A stretch of DNA of 6,010 nt from Pseudomonadota bacterium. GTDB lineage: Bacteria > Pseudomonadota > Alphaproteobacteria > Sphingomonadales > Sphingomonadaceae. The DNA lies in contig CAUJJQ010000132.1 in assembly GCA_963205285.1 (NCBI GenBank), positions 1 through 6,010 of the forward strand, given 5' to 3'. Shown piece by piece: positions 1 to 4,905 of the stretch. The notes under the pieces are model-generated. The model worked only from the letters and a program-made list of their open reading frames with translations, was not told the origin of the DNA and searched no databases. Every line of letters starts with the position of its first letter. The first letter of the stretch is position 1. A program made the translations under genes and the position numbers.

Positions 1-695
1 GCCGCGTCGGCAGCTTCGCCCCGCATAGCCAGCCGCGCCGCAAATTCGAGCCGCCGGTCGGCGGATACATAGTTCAACTGGCGCGCAGCGACGCTGGCGC
101 TGCTCGTCCATAGCAGTCGCTCCATCCGCGCATCTTGGTCAGCGCTGGATAAGAGGCCGGGAAAATTGCTCAAAATCCGGGTTTCATCATCGGGACTCAT
201 CGCGCCGGCCAGCCATGCGCGCCGCGCCTCTGCCGCCGCGTCGTCCGCACGTCCAGCGGCGAGCAAGGCCATCGCAAATCGGGCATGTCCCGCCGCATTT
301 TCGGGGGCGAAGCGCGTGAAATAGGCGATAGCGCTTGGAGGGACATAGGGGGACGCGGCGAGTGCAGTGTCCGCCTTGCGCCGCAATGATGCTTCATCGG
401 GCCAGCCCGGGTTGGCGAGGAGGAAGTTCGCCAGCCGGTCAAACCCGGGATTATTGGCCTGACGCAGAGCTTGCCATTCGATGATTGCTTCTGCCGCCGG
501 GTTGGTGGCAACTCCGCTGGTCGCCGCACCGCCAAGGCCCAATTGCACGCGATAATATTCGCGCTGCTCAGGCGATAGATCGCTCGCCATGCACATGGCC
601 GGCGTCAGCAGCAGTGCCGCCATCGCCAAGCGTGCGGCGAAACGGCGCGGGGTTGGGAGAATATCAATAACCATGCTTGCCATGATGGGGGTCAT
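1..695 (-). CDS. Soluble lytic murein transglycosylase precursor (Slt70-type), N-terminal part, runs off left edge
   Basis: The minus-strand frame is open for 231 codons from the ATG at 695 to the window edge. The protein begins with a signal peptide: a basic n-region (PTPRRFAAR, residues 14-22), a hydrophobic core (about 23-34) and a likely signal peptidase I site after Ala37 (MCMA/SD). The exported part is Ala-rich and helical. It has the pattern expected of the ring-shaped U-domain of Slt-type enzymes: IIEWQALRQ near 71, LANPGWPDEASLRRKAD at 93-109, and an AMALLAAGRADDAAAEARAW repeat-like helix pair at 141-160. The family cleaves peptidoglycan between MurNAc and GlcNAc in the periplasm. 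The catalytic GH23 domain would lie C-terminally, outside the window, so the activity is inferred. The start is uncertain. The frame is open back to an ATG at 752. AAGGA at 701-697 lies only 1 nt before the ATG at 695 and 13 nt before the ATG at 683; a third in-frame ATG is at 674. The gene is transcribed divergently from dapA. Confidence 0.8.
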   Translation of the reverse strand, partial: MTPIMASMVIDILPTPRRFAARLAMAALLLTPAMCMASDLSPEQREYYRVQLGLGGAATSGVATNPAAEAIIEWQALRQANNPGFDRLANFLLANPGWPDEASLRRKADTALAASPYVPPSAIAYFTRFAPENAAGHARFAMALLAAGRADDAAAEARRAWLAGAMSPDDETRILSNFPGLLSSADQDARMERLLWTSSASVAARQLNYVSADRRLEFAARLAMRGEAADA

Positions 696-789
696 ATCCT
701 TATCAGGCGCTGAACCGGCGCATATTGCCGGAAATACGTCCATTTTTGCCATTTAGGCGCGGCGAATCGCCCGTGTAAAGGATTGCAGC
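696..789. promoter_or_regulatory. Divergent intergenic region between the transglycosylase gene and dapA
   Basis: This 94-bp gap must hold the promoters, or at least the leaders, of both divergent genes. No clear sigma70 pair stands out. On the minus strand TTTACA (779-774) resembles a -35 element but has no good -10 behind it. Two short inverted repeats are visible: CCGGC-N7-GCCGG (715-731) and GGCGA-A-TCGCC (761-771). The second contains a GANTC site at 764-768. AAAGGA at 777-782 is the dapA ribosome binding site. Regulatory function is inferred from position only. Confidence 0.45.
764..768. other. GANTC site (potential CcrM methylation site) in the slt/dapA intergenic region
   Basis: The sequence is GAATC, at the centre of an 11-bp near-palindrome just upstream of the dapA ribosome binding site. 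In alphaproteobacteria the cell-cycle methylase CcrM modifies the adenine of GANTC. It is one of only five GANTC sites found by reading the whole window. Methylation is not shown here. Confidence 0.5.
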
Positions 790-1665
790 ATGTTTTCGGG
801 CTCCATTCCGGCCCTGTTGACGCCTTTTAGCGACGGGCTGCTCGATGAAGCGGCGCTGCGGCGCTTTGTCGATTGGCAGATTGCCAATGGGTCGAGCGCG
901 CTGGTGCCGTGCGGAACGACCGGCGAAAGCGCGACACTGGGCTATGACGAACATTATCGCGTGATCGACATTGTGATCGATCAGGCGGCGGGCAGGGTGC
1001 CGGTCATTGCCGGTTGCGGTTCCAATGATACCGCCACCGCCGTGCGCCATATGCAATATGCCAAGGCGGCGGGTGCGGCAGCGGCGCTGGTGGTTGCGCC
1101 CTATTACAACCGGCCCAGTCAGGCGGGGATGGTCGCGCATTTCACCCACCTCAGCCAGCAATGCGACCTGCCGGTTGTCGCCTACAACGTGCCCGGGCGC
1201 ACCGTCACCGATATTTTGCCCGAAACATTGGCGACGATTGCCGCGTTACCGGGCGTTGTCGGGGTAAAGGACGCCAGCGGTGATCTGGCGCGCGTCACCC
1301 AGCATCGCCAGATGATCGCGCCGGATTTTTGCCAATTGTCGGGCAATGATGATTTATGGCTGGCGCATGCCGTGATGGGTGGGGTCGGCTGTATTTCGGT
1401 GACCGCCAATGTCGCGCCGCGTCTGTGTGCCGATTTTGCGGACGCTTGTGCCGCTGCGGACTGGGCGACGGCACGCGACCTCCATGAGCGTTTGTTCCCC
1501 TTGCACAAGGCATTGTTCAGCGATGCCAGCCCCGCGCCTGCCAAATATGCACTGCACCGCCTGCAACCATGGTTCGGGGCAGAGGTGCGGCTGCCGATTA
1601 TCGACGCCAGCGCCGCCGCGCGCGCGGCTCTCGATGCCGCGCTTGCCCATGCGGGACTGGTCTGA
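790..1665 (+). CDS. dapA: 4-hydroxy-tetrahydrodipicolinate synthase DapA
   Basis: This 291-residue protein has normal DapA length and is a cytoplasmic TIM-barrel aldolase. It condenses pyruvate with aspartate semialdehyde, the first committed step towards meso-diaminopimelate (for peptidoglycan) and lysine. The signatures are all in place. GTTGE at 42-46 supplies Thr43/Thr44. APYYNRPSQ holds Tyr106. YNVPGRT at 132-138 supplies the catalytic Tyr132 and the substrate-binding Arg137. GVKDASGD at 158-165 carries the Schiff-base Lys160. SGND (184-187) is the usual active-site loop. These match E. coli T44/T45, Y107, Y133, R138 and K161 with an offset of one. The start ATG is supported by AAAGGA (777-782), 7 nt upstream. 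It is the first gene of a cluster, with smpB 11 bp downstream. Nothing in the sequence suggests inactivation. Whether it is lysine-inhibited cannot be read from it. Confidence 0.97.
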   Translation: MFSGSIPALLTPFSDGLLDEAALRRFVDWQIANGSSALVPCGTTGESATLGYDEHYRVIDIVIDQAAGRVPVIAGCGSNDTATAVRHMQYAKAAGAAAALVVAPYYNRPSQAGMVAHFTHLSQQCDLPVVAYNVPGRTVTDILPETLATIAALPGVVGVKDASGDLARVTQHRQMIAPDFCQLSGNDDLWLAHAVMGGVGCISVTANVAPRLCADFADACAAADWATARDLHERLFPLHKALFSDASPAPAKYALHRLQPWFGAEVRLPIIDASAAARAALDAALAHAGLV

Positions 1666-1676
1666 GCAGACGCGAG

Positions 1677-2159
1677 ATGGCCAAGCCGCGCCCCGAAGTC
1701 TTTGATAAAAAACGCGTCGTCGCGGAAAACCGGCGCGCCCGCTATGATTATGCACTGGCCGATTTTTTCGAAGCGGGGATTGTCCTGACCGGCACCGAAG
1801 TTAAGAGCCTGCGCTTTGGCGAAGGGACGATTGGCGACAGCTATGCCGAGGTAAAGGGCAGCGAAATCTGGCTGATCAACAGCCATATTCCCGAATTCAG
1901 CCACGGCAATCGTTTCAACCATGAACCGCGCCGCCCGCGCAAATTATTGATGTCGGCGCGCGAAATCCGTAAGCTGTATGGCGCAGTTGCCCGCGATGGC
2001 ATGACCCTGGTGCCACTCAGCGTCTATTTCAACGCGCGCGGCAAGGCCAAGGTCGAATTGGCGCTGGCCAAGGGCAAGAAGGCGCATGACAAGCGCGACA
2101 CCATTAAAGAACGCGACTGGAAACGCGAACAGGCGCGCCTCTTAAAGGATCGCGGCTGA
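1677..2159 (+). CDS. smpB: SsrA (tmRNA)-binding protein SmpB
   Basis: This 160-residue protein has standard SmpB length. SmpB binds tmRNA and positions it in the A site of stalled ribosomes for trans-translation. The N-terminal part begins [20 protein letters not shown], followed by [21 protein letters not shown] (38-58), the conserved first strand and RNA-binding core. INSHIPEF follows in the middle of the protein. The C-terminal block [18 protein letters not shown] (131-148) is diagnostic; it leads into the basic tail that folds as a helix in the mRNA channel. The frame is open upstream into dapA (ATG at 1569), but homology starts at MAKPRP. The start at 1677 lies 11 bp after the dapA stop, with only a weak purine stretch (GCGAG) before it, so translation may partly depend on ribosomes arriving from dapA. 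The stop TGA shares its last base with the ATG of the next gene. The partner gene ssrA is not in the window. Confidence 0.96.
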   Translation: MAKPRPEVFDKKRVVAENRRARYDYALADFFEAGIVLTGTEVKSLRFGEGTIGDSYAEVKGSEIWLINSHIPEFSHGNRFNHEPRRPRKLLMSAREIRKLYGAVARDGMTLVPLSVYFNARGKAKVELALAKGKKAHDKRDTIKERDWKREQARLLKDRG

Positions 2160-2719
2160 TGGGCTTTATCGCGTGGGTCCGGCGAAACACACCGAAGCGG
2201 GAGGAACTGCTCGAAAGCCGTTGGCTGCGCCCCTTTGCCCACCGCCTGTCGCACAGCGAATTATGGCGTTTTTCGCGTCGTTCGGTGCCGCGCGGGGTGG
2301 CGCTCGGCCTGTTTGTCGGCATGTTCCTGCTGATACCGGGTGTCCAGATTGTCGGCGTTGCGATGTTGGCGCTGCCATGCCGGGCCAATATCCCGCTGGG
2401 CGCGGCGATGACATTTTTGTCGAACCCGCTCACCACGCCCTTTTTGCTCGCCTCCTCCGTATGGGTGGGCAATGCAGCCTTTGGCCTGCACGCCGATATT
2501 AGCACTTTTTCGCTGCTCGCCGAACGCGGCGCCAGCGTTGGCGAATGGGCGGCTTGGTTTTTTTCGGATGCCGCACCCGCGATGTTGACCGGGCTTTTCA
2601 TCATATCGGCGCTGTCGGCGGCGGTCGGTTATATATTGTCGTCGGTAATCTGGTCTGCATGGATTCGGCGGCGCTGGCGCAAACGATTGGCCGACCGGCG
2701 AGCAGCGCGGCGGATATAA
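2159..2719 (+). CDS. DUF2062 family inner-membrane protein
   Basis: This 186-residue membrane protein has the pattern of the DUF2062 family: a basic N-terminus, then SVPRGVALGLFVGMFLLIPG (42-61), GVQIVGVAMLALPCRANIPLG and the characteristic TFLSNPLTTPF (85-95). Predicted membrane segments lie near 46-72, 81-108 and 137-166. The C-terminus (169-186) is a highly basic cytoplasmic tail with about ten arginines. The family has no established biochemical function; members occur next to varied genes, including glycosyltransferases and smpB, so I assign none. The ATG overlaps the smpB stop by one base (TGATG), so re-initiation after smpB is likely. A run of seven T (2558-2564) codes Phe-Phe within the frame and does not break it. 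It appears to be the last gene of the dapA cluster. Confidence 0.85.
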   Translation: MGFIAWVRRNTPKREELLESRWLRPFAHRLSHSELWRFSRRSVPRGVALGLFVGMFLLIPGVQIVGVAMLALPCRANIPLGAAMTFLSNPLTTPFLLASSVWVGNAAFGLHADISTFSLLAERGASVGEWAAWFFSDAAPAMLTGLFIISALSAAVGYILSSVIWSAWIRRRWRKRLADRRAARRI

Positions 2720-2727
2720 GCGTTTTA

Positions 2728-2743
2728 TTGCGCGATTGCGCAG
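2728..2743 (+). terminator. Small GC hairpin after the DUF2062 gene; weak terminator candidate
   Basis: TGCGC (2729-2733), loop GATT and GCGCA (2738-2742) form a 5-bp stem that a T-G pair extends to six. It lies 9 nt after the stop codon and is followed by CTTTGTATTA rather than a clean U tract. It could end the dapA transcript weakly. The same bases also read as a direct repeat (TTGCGC at 2728-2733 and 2736-2741) and overlap a possible -35 element, so a regulatory role is equally possible. Confidence 0.2.
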
Positions 2744-2763
2744 CTTTGTATTACTGTTATACA
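2736..2763 (+). promoter_or_regulatory. Candidate sigma70-type promoter for the M13 peptidase gene
   Basis: A possible -35 TTGCGC (2736-2741) is separated by 16 bp from TATACA (2758-2763). TG one base upstream (2755-2756) makes an extended -10 (TGTTATACA). Transcription would start near 2770, leaving a leader of roughly 55 nt. The -35 matches the consensus at only three positions, so the extended -10 carries the argument. The 107-bp gap and the switch from the dapA cluster make a promoter here plausible. Confidence 0.4.
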
Positions 2764-2764
2764 A
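2746..2764. repeat. Perfect inverted repeat TTGTAT-N7-ATACAA, operator candidate
   Basis: TTGTAT (2746-2751) and ATACAA (2759-2764) are exact reverse complements separated by TACTGTT. The right arm covers most of the proposed -10 element of the M13 peptidase promoter, the typical place for a repressor to block RNA polymerase. It is AT-rich in an otherwise GC-rich stretch. No regulator gene lies next to it, and I do not recognise the motif as a known operator. Confidence 0.45.
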
Positions 2765-2792
2765 CAGCGTGACGACAGGCGTAGTCGGCGGG

Positions 2793-2797
2793 GAGTC
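2793..2797. other. GANTC site (potential CcrM methylation site) upstream of the M13 peptidase gene
   Basis: The sequence is GAGTC, in the leader of the M13 peptidase gene between the candidate promoter and the ribosome binding site. Like the site at 764-768 it falls in a short intergenic region, while the genes themselves are nearly free of GANTC. Methylation and any effect on expression are inference. Confidence 0.5.
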
Positions 2798-2826
2798 GCG
2801 CGCCAAAAAGCAGGGAGATTGCATTT

Positions 2827-4905
2827 ATGGCTCGTATTTTCGGCAAAGCTGTTGCGGCGGTTTCAGTGAGCGCAATGGCCATTTCACTGGGCGCCGCGGC
2901 GTTCGCCAATCAGGCAGACCCGCACGCAGGCCATGCCGATCATGCCGCGCATATGGCGGCAGCCGCGCATGCACCCCAATATGGCAATTATGGCATCGAT
3001 ACGGCGGGGATGGACCGCACGATTTTGCCGGGCAATGATTTTTACGGGTACGTCAATGGCGCATGGGCGCGCAACACGACGATCCCGTCGGACAAATCCA
3101 ACTACGGCATGTTCACGGTGCTGGGCGACCTCAGCCTGCAGCGCACACGCGGCATCCTTGATGCAGCGCGCGGCGATGCAAACAGTGCCATTGGCCGGGC
3201 ATATACCAGCTATCTGGATGCCGCGACGGTTGAAGCGCGCGGCCTTGCGCCGATTAACCCATGGCTGACCCGAGTGCGTGCGCTGGGTGACCGGGCGGGC
3301 TATGCCGCATTGGCGGCTCAGGCGGATCGTGCAGGCATCCCGACATTATTTGCAGGCTATGTTGGACAAGATGACCGGTCGCCCGACCACTATATATTCT
3401 CGCTCTATCAGGGCGGGATTGGTATGCCAGACCGCGACTATTATCTGGAAAATGCGCAGCGTTATCAGGACGCACGCACCGCCTATGTAACCTATCTGAC
3501 GCAGATGTTGACGCTGGCGGGCGAACAAAATGCCGCCGCGCGCGCGCAAGCAGTGATGGCGTTTGAAACGCGGATTGCGGGCGCGCACTGGAACCGCCTC
3601 GATTCGGGCGACGCGACCAAAGTCTATAACAAAATGACGGTTGCGGACTTGACGCGACTTGCACCGGGGTATGATTTTGCAACCTACCTGCACGGACTTG
3701 GCGATAATGAAGCGGATGTGCTGGTCGGTCAGCCAAGCGCCTTTACCGCGATGGCCGCGATTTATGCTGAAACCCCGGTGGAGGTGTTGCGCGACCAGCT
3801 GATCATCCGCAGTCTGTCGAGCTATGCCGACCAATTGCCCGACGCGGTGGCCAATGCCAATTTCGCATTTTACGGCACTGCATTGTCGGGCACGCCGCAG
3901 CGTGAAACGCGTGACAAGCGCGCGGTGCGCTTTGTCGAAGGGGTGCTCAGCGATGATCTGAGCCAGCAATATGCAGCGCAATATTTCCCGCCGGCGACCA
4001 AGGCTGCGATGCAGACGTTGGTTGGCAATGTGCTCGCCGCGCTTGGCACACGCATCGACAACCTCAGTTGGATGCAACCTGAAACCAAGGTGCGCGCGCG
4101 CGCAAAACTCGCCAATTTCACGGTCAAGATCGGCTACCCTGACCAGTGGCGCAGCTATGACGGGCTCGACATTCGTGCCGATGATTTGTTCGGCAATGCG
4201 TGGCGTTCCGCGCAGTTTGAACATGATTATCAGATTGGCAAATTGGGCGGCGCGGTGCGGCGTTGGGAATGGGGCATGACGCCGATGACGGTCAATGCCT
4301 ATGCCAATTTCTCAATGAACGAAATTGTGTTCCCGGCGGCGATTTTGCAGCCACCCTTCTTCGACCCCAACGCCGACGCAGCGGTCAATTATGGCGGCAT
4401 CGGTGCGGTCATCGGCCATGAAATCAGCCACCACTTCGACGATCAAGGTTCCAAATATGATGAACATGGCCGTCTGGCTGATTGGTGGACACCCAGCGAC
4501 CTTGCCGCCTTCCAAGCCGCAGGGCAGCGCCTAATTGCCCAATATGACGCCTATGAAGTGCTGGGCGAACATGTCGGCGGTGAATTTACGCTGGGCGAAA
4601 ATATCGGCGATTTGGCCGGTTTGGCGATAGCCCATGATGCCTATATCAAGTCGCTGAATGGCCAAGAAGCGCCGGTGATTGACGGCACCACCGGCGAACA
4701 GCGCTTTTTCATGGGCTGGGCGCAGGTGTGGCGGCGTAATTATCGCGATACCAATTTGCTGCAACGTCTGACCACCGACCCGCATGCGCCATCTATCCAA
4801 CGTGCATGGGTCGTGCGTAACATTGACGCATGGTATAGTGCCTTCAATGTTCAACCGGGCACCAGCCTCTATCTGGCGCCCGCCGACCGTGTAAGGATCT
4901 GGTGA
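2827..4905 (+). CDS. Secreted M13-family (neprilysin/PepO-like) zinc metallopeptidase
   Basis: This 692-residue protein has the usual length for bacterial M13 peptidases. A signal peptide (1-27) ends in AAAFA/NQ, so the enzyme should act in the periplasm or outside. A His- and Ala-rich stretch (31-50; His33, 36, 39, 42, 48) precedes the M13 N-terminal domain, which begins near GMDRTILPGNDFYGYVNGAW (61-80). The catalytic domain starts near 480. It has NAYA at 490-493 (substrate-binding Asn), HEISH at 531-535 (zinc ligands His531/His535, base Glu532), and ENIGD at 591-595 (third ligand Glu591, Asp595). HAPSIQR at 653-659 holds transition-state His653 and Arg659, and the protein ends in the family signature VRIW. 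Spacings agree with neprilysin N542, H583/H587, E646/D650, H711 and R717. No transmembrane anchor follows the signal peptide. Family members cleave short peptides; the substrate here is unknown. AGGGAG (2812-2817) lies 9 nt before the ATG. The stop overlaps the next gene's GTG by 3 nt, within a 4-nt GTGA. Confidence 0.95.
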   Translation: MARIFGKAVAAVSVSAMAISLGAAAFANQADPHAGHADHAAHMAAAAHAPQYGNYGIDTAGMDRTILPGNDFYGYVNGAWARNTTIPSDKSNYGMFTVLGDLSLQRTRGILDAARGDANSAIGRAYTSYLDAATVEARGLAPINPWLTRVRALGDRAGYAALAAQADRAGIPTLFAGYVGQDDRSPDHYIFSLYQGGIGMPDRDYYLENAQRYQDARTAYVTYLTQMLTLAGEQNAAARAQAVMAFETRIAGAHWNRLDSGDATKVYNKMTVADLTRLAPGYDFATYLHGLGDNEADVLVGQPSAFTAMAAIYAETPVEVLRDQLIIRSLSSYADQLPDAVANANFAFYGTALSGTPQRETRDKRAVRFVEGVLSDDLSQQYAAQYFPPATKAAMQTLVGNVLAALGTRIDNLSWMQPETKVRARAKLANFTVKIGYPDQWRSYDGLDIRADDLFGNAWRSAQFEHDYQIGKLGGAVRRWEWGMTPMTVNAYANFSMNEIVFPAAILQPPFFDPNADAAVNYGGIGAVIGHEISHHFDDQGSKYDEHGRLADWWTPSDLAAFQAAGQRLIAQYDAYEVLGEHVGGEFTLGENIGDLAGLAIAHDAYIKSLNGQEAPVIDGTTGEQRFFMGWAQVWRRNYRDTNLLQRLTTDPHAPSIQRAWVVRNIDAWYSAFNVQPGTSLYLAPADRVRIW
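4892..4897 (+). promoter_or_regulatory. Ribosome binding site of the sensor kinase gene, inside the M13 peptidase coding end
   Basis: TAAGGA lies 4 nt before the GTG at 4902, within the last codons of the peptidase. It supports the GTG start. With the GTGA overlap it suggests that translation of the kinase is coupled to that of the peptidase. Confidence 0.55.

Noticed and set aside
197..535. 112-codon minus-strand frame at the left end
   Set aside because: It is in another frame from the transglycosylase, whose own frame continues through the region with a signal peptide and family-like motifs.
1569..1676. N-terminal extension of SmpB starting inside dapA
   Set aside because: The extra 36 residues are Arg/Ala-rich out-of-frame dapA sequence. 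The SmpB family begins at MAKPRPEVF, which has its own ATG at 1677.
1182..1922. Minus-strand open frame of 246 codons across dapA and smpB
   Set aside because: It overlaps two well-identified essential-type genes and shows no family signature.
2558..2564. Run of seven T in the DUF2062 gene as a programmed frameshift or pseudogene signal
   Set aside because: The reading frame codes Phe-Phe and continues with normal membrane segments to a proper stop. No conserved alternative frame follows.
2720..2826. CtrA-type binding site (TTAA-N7-TTAA) upstream of the peptidase-kinase pair
   Set aside because: I looked for it because of the probable CckA connection. No TTAA half-site pair is present in this gap or in 696-789.
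3346..4224. Long open frame of 292 codons on the minus strand inside the M13 gene
   Set aside because: It is antisense to a gene with complete M13 catalytic motifs. It is rich in Arg and Cys with no recognisable domain, as expected for a shadow frame in GC-rich DNA.
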